Shown here: in pieces, positions 36,659-47,535 of the stretch
How positions within the stretch are numbered: the first letter of the stretch is position 1
Layout of the letters: every line of letters begins with the position of its first letter
Assembly (NCBI RefSeq): GCF_001411555.2
Contig: NC_049905.1
Location: 22,248,097-22,312,096, forward strand
Length of the DNA stretch: 64,000 nucleotides
Direction: 5' to 3'
Origin: Juglans regia
Taxonomy: Eukaryota > Streptophyta > Magnoliopsida > Fagales > Juglandaceae
Notes under the pieces: generated by a model
The model's database searches: none
What the model saw: the letters and a program-made list of their open reading frames with translations, nothing else
What the model was told of the DNA's origin: nothing
Position numbers and translations under genes: made by a program

Positions 36659-37468
36659 ATGGAACATCTTCTTCGAAAACAGCAGAAAGGAGTTTCAGCC
36701 AACATGCAAAGCAAATACAAAGAGAGGACCACGAACAATAATTTTATTAGCAAAAGCAAGTTTGTTGGGGTGAGACAAAGGCCTTCTGGGAAATGGGTAG
36801 CAGAGATCAAAGACACAACGCACAAGATAAGGATGTGGCTCGGCACCTTCGAGTCAGCCGAACAAGCTGCTCGAGCTTACGATGAAGCTGCTTTCCTTCT
36901 TCGTGGTTCCAACACTCGAACCAACTTTGCAACTCATATCTCCCCAGATTCACCTATCTCTTTGAAAATAAAGAACCTGCTCCATCAGAAAAAGACTTCG
37001 AAACAACACCCTTCAGCAGTCCCCACCGTTAAACCGGCGAGTACTAGAATTACTCCTACTTGTTGTCTCACTAATTTTAGCACTAAACAAAGTGCTTCTT
37101 CTAGTGGCAAAGACCAAGGTCCTTTGATGGTTGGCGATGTATATAGACCAGAATTAAGCAACTGCGTTGCGGGAGTTGAAGCAGGCAAGTTTCATTCTGA
37201 TCACTCGTGGACATCTCAAAGTCCTACTGGGTCAGATCAGCTTCCATTACTTCAAGATAGGTTGGAGTTTCCCAAACATGGTGTTAATAATTTGATGCCT
37301 GCAGATACAACATATGTAGAGCTTACAGAATTTGAAAGAATGAAGGTAGAAAGACAGATTTCAGCTTCGTTATATGAGATGAATGGAGTGAACGACTATG
37401 CATATGATGACGCTAGTGATCCCCTCTGGGATCTGTCCGCTCTCTGTCACTTGTTCTGTCCAAGTTAA
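36659..37468 (+). CDS. RAP2-11: AP2/ERF transcription factor, RAP2.11 type (intronless, 269 aa)
   Basis: Single exon, ATG to TAA. One AP2/ERF domain spans about residues 34-91: [19 protein letters not shown], then [20 protein letters not shown], then [15 protein letters not shown]. It keeps the WLGTF and RAYDEAA landmarks of DNA-contacting ERF domains. The short basic leader and the VAEIKDTT segment match Arabidopsis RAP2.11 (At5g19790), which in family knowledge binds GCC-type sites and drives low-potassium responses such as HAK5. The C-terminal half is Ser/Thr-rich with an aromatic-acidic end ([13 protein letters not shown]) that could be an activation segment (inference). It lies 1.5 kb after the importin and 2.0 kb before the carrier, the same company as in Arabidopsis. 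Confidence 0.9.
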   Translation: MEHLLRKQQKGVSANMQSKYKERTTNNNFISKSKFVGVRQRPSGKWVAEIKDTTHKIRMWLGTFESAEQAARAYDEAAFLLRGSNTRTNFATHISPDSPISLKIKNLLHQKKTSKQHPSAVPTVKPASTRITPTCCLTNFSTKQSASSSGKDQGPLMVGDVYRPELSNCVAGVEAGKFHSDHSWTSQSPTGSDQLPLLQDRLEFPKHGVNNLMPADTTYVELTEFERMKVERQISASLYEMNGVNDYAYDDASDPLWDLSALCHLFCPS

Positions 37469-39457
37469 TAATTCTCTCTCTCAATGCAATGAGAATATGT
37501 TGAAAGAGATCGGCAGCTATGCCTTTCATGTTTTCAAAATGATCTGGTGATTTTGAGAAGCGCTACCACTTGGCGATGAAGAGAGGGTACTGAAATCTTA
37601 ATTAATTCATGAAGATCGATATACAGTATTACATATATGCTGGTTGGATGTGGTAGCTTTCACTACCTGACCAATGAAGCCCTGTTTGTAGTCTTTCGTA
37701 ATCCTATTGGCGGTATTGATGGCTGTGCATAACATTCATTATAATAAGACGACATTTTTGGGTCCCCCAAGGCTCATTGGGAGTCTGGGACTTTGTGAAT
37801 GGCTTACTGTTATAACTACAAGGCTATATTAATATGAAATCACCAGACTGATCAACTTGTAAAAGTTCAGTAATTTTCTGTAAAAAGTAGAAAAAAATCT
37901 TTAATCTTTCAGATCAAAGTTGATAGAGTTCCATCCATCAAAGTTGGTACTAGTGGCCCAACCACTCCGTGTTAAGATCAATAAACAGATCAGATCTAAA
38001 TTTTTCGAACTAGTTTTGGAAAAAAATTGGTAATTTTTAGTTTTATTTTGGTCGAATAGATTACTGATTTTAATGAAAGAAAGACAAAATATTAAAGATG
38101 AAAGAAGCAGAATTGTTTTTAATGTTAAAATCAGTTTCTTGAGTCTTTTTGGGCCGGAGGGAAAGAATATAGAAAATTCTCATGTACCGTTGTTCTATGG
38201 AACCGATGTGACAATTCTTATCAACCAGCTCCAGCACAAATCAAAATAATGCAAGTGATGGGCAAGCCTGCATTAGTATAAAAAAATTTAAAGGTAAACC
38301 CTTTTAAAAAATAATGTTATATGGATGTTACACGGCTACTGTGTTAGAAGTAAGATTATTCATTCCAAAAACTTGAATTTATGATCATGACATTAATGCT
38401 CTAACAACTTTGATGCAATTTTGAGCTGAATATATCTCTCTTCCTCAAGGCATGGTGAGCTCAAAGTCGTGCACATTGAACTTCTTGTGCTCTTTAATTA
38501 CATTCAAAAGAAGTTCCTGTAGTCCAACACAAGCAAAGCATGAGGTCATAGTACTCATAGATGATAGATACTTGCTCACTATTCTTACTCAAACAGAAAG
38601 TCGATGCTGAACTGGCATTCATGGAGTTCCTTTGAAGGCACAAAAAGAGCAACCACCACCCATTCTGCTTTAAGAAAGTATGCTTGCTTGCTTCACCCAT
38701 TAAGAAACTCATTAAACATATCAAATGAAATCTAAATATTTAGGCCAAAAGTTTATAATTTAGCAGTGGAACTAAACCATGCAGAATTTGGTCGAATAGA
38801 TTTTAACCAATTGTTTGTTTGTTAATGTTATAACTTAAATCAGAGTAAAGTAGTTGAAGTGCAATACAATGATTACAATACTTCTAAACTTCATTTCTTA
38901 TCCATACTTAAAAAAGTTTTCACATCTCTCATGATTTGGAGTTAAAACCTGAATTTTGATTAGCATGATTTTATTTTCTTATTACTAAACTTGTATATCA
39001 CTCCCTCAAGATTTTCAATCCAAGGGAAAAAAAACACGAGCAAGTATAACGGTACTTTCCATCAAATTTTGTTTTTTCTCCCTTTTCGTCTAAATGTTGA
39101 AAAAAGAAAAAGAAAAAAAAAACACATTCTCATGAGATTAGTAATTTGCTTTTTTATTTCCTTCCGCGAAACACAAATGCCAACTTTTTTCATTTAAAAA
39201 CCTCTCTCCTGAAAGGAAGTATAAAAAATAGTTGTAGTTGTCTACTTTTCTTTAAAAAATCCACCAAATTAACCACCTTCACTCACTTGGGGATATGAGC
39301 GAGGGGGCTTCTTTCTATTCCCTGTTCCGAGTACAACCAGATATATTGCCTCTTTCCGTGTCTTCAGTAGCGCATTCTGTGAAAAACCATATTTCTTTCT
39401 CCTGCTCTCTCCCTCGCTTTGAGCTCCCAACTTTCGCTCTTTGAATCCACTAAGAGA
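37469..39457. other. Spacer between ERF and carrier genes
   Basis: The 3' UTR of the ERF is at the left. The rest is AT-rich with a short poly-A region (39100-39124). A CT-rich leader (39380-39440) precedes the carrier ATG. No further gene seen. Confidence 0.5.
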
Positions 39458-42400
39458 ATGGGAGACGCGAAGAAGCCCAAAGCCGGTGGCGTGTGGCCCA
39501 CCGTGAAGCCCTTCGTCAATGGTGGAGCGTCTGGTATGCTCGCCACGTGTGTCATCCAACCCATCGATATGATCAAGGTCCGTCGAGTCGTGTATAGATA
39601 GATACCCATATTTCTATTATCTGTTTTCATTGACATCCACTAAAAAGTTTCCATTTTTTTTTTTGTCTGAAAATTGGATTTCTCTGATGGGTTTCAGATA
39701 TGTGTTTCAATGCTTTTCCTTTTTAGTTTTTCCCATATTTTATGGGTTTAATGCGTTTGAATAAAAGCCATTTTTTTATGGTTTTTTGTCGGATTCGTGT
39801 AGGTGAGGATTCAATTGGGTCAGGGATCGGCAGGCCAGGTTGCAAGGAACATGCTCAAGGAGGAGGGTTTTGGTGCCTTTTACAAGGTTTGGTTCTAGAA
39901 GAATTTGAACTATACTCACAGAAATTTTGAGCTTTGCTATTTTGTGATTTTGTGATGCAGTTTATAAAGACATGCAAGTGTTTTGACGTGCTAAATTTAG
40001 TTTTTGTGTTTACAAGATCTATACCAAAGGATTGACGTTTATTGTGTTCATCTCAGTGGAATATGAATTGAGTCATAAATTGCAATAAGTTACAACACCA
40101 AAAGAGGCCGTCTCATATGTCAAAAAGACTAGTTAATGATACAATTGAAGCTAATTGGAATTATTATAAAAAGCAAGAACTTCTCTCGCTCATAACAATG
40201 AGAGATCGCATTCACCGCCTACTTATACTTACTCAGCAATGTGGGATCCCCCGAACACCCCCACTGCATCAGGACCCTTTTCAACGTTGCACAAAAGCCA
40301 TTATTTTACGTTCAGCTAGCACTGAAAAGACTACTCCTAGTAGAAGTGGTATAATTATTCCAAGTATTTGCACTCGAACAGCTATGTACGACTTAGATTT
40401 TCTATTCATCACTTCAAATCCTTGACGGCATTGTTGGGCCATTTGATCACAAGTGTCATGGCTCAAATCCCACACTTCTGATTGAGTTTGGCTTTGATAC
40501 CATTTTAACAACCCAAAAAAAGCACAAATCATGTTTGGGCCGATACCCTGAAAGGAATAGTCAATGATACAATATGAGCCCCTTGAAATCATTATAAAGT
40601 GCAAGAGCTTCTCCCTCCCAAGTAATGTAGGATCTCATTTGTCACCTTCATTTATTCACTCTCTACAAGGTATGACAATTGTGCTAGTAGTTTTCATATT
40701 TAGCTATAATATGGGGTTTTGTTTACAGAACTTGCTAGTTGATTACATTGGTCTGTGAATTTATATAGGATGCTTGGTTAAATGTGGATTTATTAGAGAC
40801 AAGTATAGTAATGACTAAGAAAGAAGCTGGAACAAGTGATGCTGATTAAGGCATACATGGATAGTGGTGTGATTTTATTTGGCTCAGTTCATTTTGACTT
40901 GTTTGATTCAGATTGTAGCTATGTAATGTCTCTTAAAATTTACCTCTCCCTCCTCCCCAATAAAGAAAGTAAACCAACAGATATATTTGTAATTTGTCTA
41001 ATTGCATTATTTTGAGCAGGGGTTATCTGCTGGACTTCTCAGACAAGCGACATATACCACAGCACGGCTTGGATCATTCAAGTAAGTGTTTGAAAACAGC
41101 CATTGTTGGACTAAAAATAACTTCATCCCAGCTAACTATGAACTCAATTATTTTTTTTTAAATATTCCGTGGTGTGCTTTTCTTTCTTGGGATCTTTGTT
41201 TTTGTCCTTCTGGATCTTTCCAAGTGGGTTCAACTTAATTATACCTAATTTATTTATGTTATCTTCCCTATGATTGTAGTTTCCCTGGATCAAAATATTT
41301 CCTTTTGATTCCCTTAGGATTTTAACGAACAAAGCAATTGAGGCTAATGATGGGAAGCCCCTACCTCTATATCAGAAAGCTTTGTGTGGGCTTACTGCTG
41401 GTGCTATTGGAGCATGTGTTGGTAGTCCAGCAGATCTAGCACTTATCCGTATGCAGGCTGATGCCACTTTGCCTGAAGCCCAGCGCCGGCATTACAAAAA
41501 TGCCTTCCATGCACTTTCTCGTATTGTTGCGGATGAGGGAGTTTTGGCACTTTGGAAAGGTGCAGGCCCTACTGTAGTGAGAGCAATGGCATTGAACATG
41601 GGAATGCTTGCCTCATATGACCAAAGTGTTGAGTTTTTCAGGGATTCCCTTGGTTTTGGTGAAGCTTCCACAATATTAGGTAAGATTTCTATGTGATAAT
41701 TATAGATATTTTTATGGTAAAAATGTCTAATGTTATTATTTGGCATTTTGAGATTTTTATGTATAATATGATTGAGATTTTTTAGGTTCTTAGATTGAGA
41801 TGTGTATACATCCAAGGAGCATTCTTGGATGCTCTCTTTTTGTCATTGGAGGCACTGATACACAAAGAATTAACTATATTTAGTTTCTTCTATTAAAAAT
41901 TGGAACTTTTTATTTTGTCTTTCAAGCTCTTTCGCCCCCGGAGCAGTCTAGTCTTTCAAACTCTGTTCCTACTAGTAATTTGCCTTCATTTCCAGAAAAA
42001 TATTTATCACATGTCTTTGCTTTGACTAAGTTCTTATAGCTACTCTTTTCTTCTCAGGTGCTAGTACCGTATCAGGTTTCTTTGCTGCAGCTTGCAGTTT
42101 ACCCTTTGATTATGTCAAAACCCAGATTCAGAAGATGCAACCTGATGCTGAGGGGAAGCTTCCTTACTCTGGCTCTTTAGATTGTACAATGAAAACCTTG
42201 AAAACTGGAGGGCCTCTCAAGTTTTACACTGGGTTTCCAGTCTATTGTGTTAGAATTGCTCCCCATGTCATGGTACTCTCTCTCTCTCTCTCTCTGTGCG
42301 TGTACATGGGCATGCGTGCATGCACATCTATGCCCTTGGGATTTGAGTTCTATATTTCAGTTTTTTTATTTCCTTTTTGTATAAATGAATGGAAAATTAC

Positions 42401-42576
42401 CTCCGGCACCCTACTGATCAGCAGTTGGCTAAAGATTACGTATCCTCCAATATTGCCTACTGGTCTGGCGTAATCTCTTTTATTTAGGTTCTGATTTTTG
42501 GATGTTTTCTCTTGTGCAGCTGACTTGGATTTTCCTCAACCAGATCCAAAAGCTGGAGAAATCCGCAGGGTTGTAG
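39458..42576 (+). CDS. DTC: Mitochondrial dicarboxylate/tricarboxylate carrier (6 exons, 299 aa)
   Basis: Exons 39458-39577, 39803-39886, 41020-41081, 41318-41679, 42058-42272, 42520-42576. GT-AG introns, 900 nt, phases consistent, within one residue of the 298 aa I recall for AtDTC (At5g19760). The three signatures of the mitochondrial carrier family are present: QPIDMIKVR (residues 34-42, across the first splice), SPADLALIR (125-133) and LPFDYVKT (224-231), one per roughly 100-residue repeat with six expected membrane helices. The N terminus ([20 protein letters not shown]) is the typical short DTC leader. The protein exchanges oxoglutarate, malate, citrate and related acids across the inner mitochondrial membrane (family knowledge). 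The intron 5 donor runs straight into a (CT)n microsatellite. Intron 2 holds a repeat pair. Confidence 0.95.
40110..40670. repeat. Diverged direct-repeat pair in DTC intron 2
   Basis: Two related stretches, about 40130-40260 and 40555-40665, share AATGATACAAT, ATTATAAAAAGCAAGAACTTCTC (second copy ATTATAAAGTGCAAGAGCTTC) and a TTCACCTNC..TTA end. They flank about 300 bp ending CTTTGATACCATTTTAACAAC. The layout resembles a small LTR-type or TRIM-like element, but ends and target duplication are unclear. Confidence 0.4.
42273..42294 (+). repeat. (CT)n microsatellite at DTC intron 5 donor
   Basis: The exon ends ...CATGTCATG and the intron starts GTACTCTCTCTCTCTCTCTC, so the repeat begins three bases inside the donor. 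Confidence 0.8.
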
Positions 42577-43118
42577 TTTCTCAGCTCGGCTGGAGATTTT
42601 AATAATGTAATTTTCTGCCGCATTGTTTTGGCTTATTTGACAGTTTGACACCCTTGATCGAAGTCGAACCAAATATTTATTTTGAAAATATCGGTTGAAT
42701 TGAAGTAGGATTCCACAACGTGATATTTCCCTTTGCCATGCATGCAACTCCGAGTCTTTTCACTTGGAAATTTTGAGATGAAATGTGAAAGTAAAATAAA
42801 ATGCTACTACAGAAACAGCATTTACGGCTGGCTGATCAATTTTTATATATGGAGAAACGTCTGATCTATTCCGGCCAAATCTGAATTGGAAGAGTAGATC
42901 ATTTTGATTTTCTTTGTTGTAATTCGGGACAAGTACTACTACGTACGTATTGATGAATCAAAATGCATGCAGTTTCAATTAATGTTGTTCATACAGCTAG
43001 CTAGCGTACGTACGTACGTTAATATATAATACATGATGATATTTATTATAATCATCAGGGTGGTACTATGTATATATATATATATATATATAACAGGTAC
43101 GATTGATGATGATGATGA
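42577..43118. other. Convergent 3' regions of DTC and the inhibitor gene
   Basis: DTC (+) and the inhibitor (-) end facing each other with 542 bp between stop codons. A (TACG)n run (about 43005-43019) and a (TA)n run (43069-43092) are present. No gene seen. Confidence 0.6.
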
Positions 43119-43652
43119 TCAGTGAATTTGTTTGAGAACTCCGTTGGATATCTCAGAGAAACCCATTAGGGTATCCAACTGCTTTGCGAGAGAGAGGGTG
43201 AGTTTGGCGGTGATGAACTGATAACCGCAGTGCTGGAGTGTGAGCTTGTGAGCAGTCAACATCTGATTGGCAGAGTCGGCATAACGTGCTCCTTGCCAGC
43301 TCTGAAGTGCGCTTGTCATATGATTTCCCACAGTCACCAGATTGCTTAAGCAAGTCCCGCTGGCTCTTTTGAATTCAGCGTCGTTGATTGTTTCATAAAA
43401 GTCTCCAAAAGTGGACTGAAAAATGGCAAGCTCAGTTCGACTACAATCAATGGCTGTGCGTCCAAGGGCTTTAACATCCTCGTGGGAGCTTTGTCTAAAT
43501 ACTTGGTAGCACTTCTTGCAATAGAAAGGTATTGTGGTTTTGTAACACACATCTTTTATTAGCGCTGCATCTCCTTTCACAAACGATAGGTGTTGTTCTG
43601 AAATGAGACCCAGAAAGATAGCTAGCACAAGCACCATGAATAGTTTCCCCAT
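43119..43652 (-). CDS. Invertase/pectin methylesterase inhibitor-like secreted protein (177 aa)
   Basis: ATG at 43652, stop at 43119. Residues 1-24 form a signal peptide (MGKLFMVLVLAIFLGLIS then a polar segment). The mature part has the inhibitor cysteine pattern: C36 and C45 eight residues apart within VCYKTTIPFYC, and C101 to C142 at 41 residues, matching the spacing of the two disulfides in known PMEI/invertase inhibitors. C48 and C70 are extra. The helical ending LTLSLAKQLDTLMGFS fits the four-helix bundle. Such proteins act in the apoplast or vacuole on pectin methylesterase or acid invertase; which one cannot be told from sequence. The longer upstream frame is rejected because it would run through a likely 5' UTR intron (see the next entry). 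Confidence 0.85.
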   Translation of the reverse strand: MGKLFMVLVLAIFLGLISEQHLSFVKGDAALIKDVCYKTTIPFYCKKCYQVFRQSSHEDVKALGRTAIDCSRTELAIFQSTFGDFYETINDAEFKRASGTCLSNLVTVGNHMTSALQSWQGARYADSANQMLTAHKLTLQHCGYQFITAKLTLSLAKQLDTLMGFSEISNGVLKQIH

Positions 43653-43686
43653 AATTAATATTAAATTAATTAATTGCAAGAAGACC

Positions 43687-43823
43687 TGCGCATAGGAAAA
43701 AACCAATATATATATATTAAGGATCGAAGGAATGCATCATGTACGTACATACATATATACAATTAATGGAGAAAGAAAGGAGATGCATATATGCATGCAT
43801 GGGTAAATTAGAATGTAATTACC
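43687..43823 (-). other. Probable 5' UTR intron of the inhibitor gene
   Basis: On the minus strand, ATATTCAG|GTAATTAC at about 43823 and TATGCGCAG|GTCTTCTTG at about 43687 form a donor/acceptor pair in the leader. A TATAAAA at about 43931-43925 lies upstream, giving a leader of roughly 100 nt in front of the donor. This is splice-signal evidence only. Confidence 0.45.
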
Positions 43824-43939
43824 TGAATATACTAATCAATGTAAAAGAATTCGGAGAGACTCTGAAGACTTGTGGAAGCTTCTCGGTCTCATGCATGCAT
43901 GAAACCAAAAAGCTAAGATCAGAGGTTTTATAGAGACAA

Positions 43940-45130
43940 GAAATTAATTATTAATTTCTGTTAGAATTACTAGCCAATATTATCATGTACACGTTGTCGA
44001 TCGGCTATAATTAGAAGACATATATATATATAGAGAGAGAGAGAGAGTAAAGACCTCTCAAGCCGCATGCTCTGAAACTCAAGAATGATCTTTAATTAAT
44101 TGGCCATTTATGCATATATACTATGATTAACCAACATCACTAGAGGCCAGAGAATTTATTGAAAAAATATACTTACAACCGTGAATTGCGTAACCGTCGC
44201 GTAATCGTTTTGAAAAAAATGAATCAAACATGGGACCCACATGAAAAAAATTAATTTTTTAATAGTGGACCCCACTCTTTTTCAAAACGATTACGCGACA
44301 GTTACGCACTTCACGGTTGTATGTAGAATTACTCGAATTTATTAACCATCACTTTCTCTAATATATACTTACTCTTAATTAAATTATCAATACCATCTAC
44401 AAATGCAATTGAGAGAATCTCTCCTAAAATATCGCTGTTTCATCTAGTTGTCTAAGAGATCGAGTACGTAATTTACGCGGTCAACCATGCACGCACATAC
44501 ATTTTTATCAACTCTCAATATTATTATTGCTCGACCACAAATATAACAAAAATGATACGAATTACATAAGAGCTAGCAAAAAAAAAAAAACCCCATTGGG
44601 CTAACTCACTAATGAAGTTTGCCTACCAAAAATAATCATTCAATCGTAACTTCACGGACTAAAAATAGAATCAAAGCCGTTACTCCAGAATGGATGGCTG
44701 GTTAGTATGGTACGATCTCTCAACTAACCCAGTGATCATGTTGGACTTGGAAGTTGGAACTGCAACTCTGCAACTACTACCTCTCCCTAATTCTACATTT
44801 CCCAACCCCAACACAATCACTGCGTCTAATCCTCTTACTTCTTCCCCACGTCTTCGTAGATTCCATCCCTTCCCTCCCCTCTCGTTCTCTTGTACCGGCT
44901 CGCTACTTGGTTTTCAATTCGTAATTCGATTCCTGCTATTTCCTTTTTTTTTCCTTTCTTTTCTCTCTTTCTTTGAAGCTTCTTTTTTCCCTTTTTAAGT
45001 GTGATTCTTGCCGTGTATGAGTCCCCCCTCTTCTCCGTTTGCAGGCTGGTAAATGATTCTCCCGTTTTTGTATAACTAATGGACTGCTGACAAACTTTTA
45101 TCGGTGAGCCAGCTTCAGCAAATATCAACG
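43940..45130. other. Spacer with a CT-rich leader before the MED13-like copy
   Basis: Holds (TA)n/(GA)n runs at 44023-44047, a fold-back MITE (44168-44325), and from about 44690 a CT-rich, gene-start-like region (TCTCCCTAATTC, CCTCCCCTCTCG) that may be the MED13 5' UTR. No coding domain seen. Confidence 0.45.
44168..44325. mobile_element. Fold-back MITE with about 46-bp arms
   Basis: Left arm TACTTACAACCGTGAATTGC then GTAACCGTCGCGTAATCG; right arm CGATTACGCGACAGTTACGC then ACTTCACGGTTGTATGTAG. The arms pair for about 46 bp with few mismatches around a loop of about 60 bp containing GGGACCCACATG and GTGGACCCCAC, which pair as well. It would form a long hairpin if transcribed. Confidence 0.8.
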
Positions 45131-46460
45131 ATGCGGACCAATGCGTTCAAACTTGTATGATTCTCTCGAATTTACTCGCGTTAGTTTTCATTTGTAGGAT
45201 TGTATATATATTTTGCCTCTCTTTATTTGTTTATATTTAAATGGCTGACCTTTTCTATTTGGCTCATGAATTGGTCTCAGTTATTATGGCTTTTGATTTA
45301 GGCCTTTTGACTATGTTGCTGTTTTAGGTCTACCAAGTACACAGGGAGTATAGATTAGAACACCTATGTAGGAAGAGTAAAAAAAAAAAAAAAAAAAGAG
45401 AGAGAGAAAAACACCGACTTGAAAGTTTGCTGACGAGCCCATAGTTGGTTTTCTTATCAATCAGTTTGTTATGTTCATTACAAATTTGGCAACTTTAAAG
45501 TTGTGTTATCTGGCTTGGTTTTCACTGACTGTCTGGTCTTTGCATATTCTATACGCTTTTGTCATCTTCCTCATTGATTTTTGTAGCCTGCCCTGAACTG
45601 GTTTTGCCTCATCATTTATAAGCTATATAATGGTTTTTAACAATTTCACATTCTTGGCCATTTCTATAGGGAGGCCTTCCTCAGATATCATTGTTCCAGT
45701 TTCTTCCCCATGAAACCGAATTGAACCCTCTACCAGATAAAAGGTTGGGATTTTATGGCAGTTTTTTTCTCTCATTAATCTAGTTGATTTATATAATTGG
45801 AAAGACAGTTTACTACAACCGGTTGCTTAGTAAGACCTCTTTTGGATTGAAACAGTGTGGAAGTAGAGCAGAAATATACTGCTACAATGTTGGTGCGTTC
45901 ATCCCATCTGCAGTTGCAAAAGGAAGGATTTCTCAGCACATGGGTCAATACCCTTGTTGGGCCCTGGGATCCATATCACTATATCAGGTTCTGCACAATC
46001 CTGGTAGTGCCACATCAGTTATTTTGCACTCTCGTGCTGCCATCTACTTTTGGTACTGTACCCAAACAATCTTCGGTCATCTAACTACTCTATACCTGTA
46101 TAAATTACACAGATGAGAAAATTAAGCTCTGGTTTTTTCTTCCTGGGCGTCATTCATCAGTTGTCGAGACTGCTCAAAGTGCAGTCTTCAGATTAGAAGG
46201 TATCATGCTTTCTTGCGTTTTTTTTTTAACACAGTTCTTATGTGGTGGATTATCGATTGTTGTTTTTGCTTTTTACTATTATAACTTCTATTTTCTGCTT
46301 GGTGTGCACTATTTTCAAATGGTATTTATTTCTGTATGATTACATTACTACCATCTTATTTTGATTGGTTAATGTGAAAAGTTACTACATCTGGAATCTG
46401 GTTGGCTCTTGGGGATTCAGAAGAGGTTGCAGCTGCACTTTCTCAGGCTTTAAGGAATTG

Positions 46461-46588
46461 TATACAAAGGTCACTGATCATCAACTTTTCAAAACTTCAA
46501 GGGGAAAAGTTTGTCATGGAAGTGTATACAAAGATCACTAATCATCAATTTTTCGAAACTTCAAGCGGAAAATTCTATCATGTTCATA
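46461..46588. repeat. 64-bp tandem duplication over a MED13-copy splice site
   Basis: Unit 1 (46461-46524) starts at the exon end TATACAAAGGTCACTGATC and unit 2 (46525-46588) starts TATACAAAGATCACTAATC. Both run through CTTCAAGSGGAAAA. Unit 2 has lost the donor (GGT to GAT). The next exon starts at 46619. Confidence 0.8.
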
Positions 46589-46773
46589 ACATGATATTTA
46601 CTTTATTGGAACTGGCAGAAAAGTTTTTGGACTTTCCTACATGAGATTTGGAGATGTGTTTTCAAAGTATTGTCCATCTCAAAGCGACAAAATTTTCAGG
46701 TTTGTTCACAATCATATATTGGTAAATAATCGTATTAATGGTGGTGATTGTAGATATTCAGTTATCAGTTGAA

Positions 46774-47029
46774 TGTTAACGTATACAATTTAGGAATAAA
46801 TATACAATTTAGGAATGTATCTCTCTGTTAATATTAGCTGTACAGAATATATTTACCATGTATAGATTCTGAATATTAGGAATAATTTAGACTTTCCCGT
46901 GTATAGCGTATTATCTACTTTCCTTTTATAGATTGGTGATTACGTTGATAATGAGAAGTGGCTGAACGGTGATAGCCAGTTTTTCCAAAAATCTCTCTTC
47001 ATATTTCTGGTTTCCCTAGCATTTTGACA
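46774..47029 (+). repeat. 5' LTR of the copia element (256 bp)
   Basis: Starts TGTTAACGTATACAATTTAG, has a short internal tandem ACAATTTAGGAAT, and ends CATTTTGACA directly before the primer-binding site. Confidence 0.9.
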
Positions 47030-47535
47030 TGGTATCAAGAGCCAGGTTCTTGACTTTTGCCCGTTTTGAAATTTTTTTTTGTCTTTGGGGATTTCGGCAC
47101 CATCTGTTGCTGGTTTCTGGTGAGTTTGTGGATTTCGGTCCTCCTTGTTACGTGTTTCTGGTTCCCAGGAAGCTGTCGGCGATCTCTGTTGTAGTTCCTG
47201 GTTGGGTTCTGCAATTCAGTCATGCCTGTGCCATTTTCTTGCTTCTGGTCTGCATTTCGGCGTTATCTATGCGAGTTCCTTGGGTCTCTTCTGGATTTCG
47301 GCGCACTTTCTCTTGGTTTCTGGTTTGATTTCCTCTTTTGGCACTCTCTGTTTTGGTTGGGACTCTCTGTTTTGTCTTCTTTGGTCAGTTCCGTGTGCAA
47401 CCTCCTTGGTTTGCTGGTCTGGGTTCTTTCGGTAATCCCTTTTCGACACCTGTTTGTTTCGGCACTTCTATTTTTTTTCCTCTTGTGCTTGTTGCAGTCA
47501 TCTTCTGGTGGGCTATTTTATTCTTAGTTCCATCA

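Noticed and set aside
36985..37188. Antisense frame over the ERF gene
   Set aside because: A shadow of the ERF coding sequence with no independent features.
43119..43706. Longer N terminus for the inhibitor protein
   Set aside because: The extension has no ATG at its start and runs through a likely 5' UTR intron acceptor. The ATG at 43652 begins a proper signal peptide.
47029..47527. Overlapping Phe/Leu-rich frames after the 5' LTR
   Set aside because: They lie in the untranslated leader of the copia element before the gag start at 47536.
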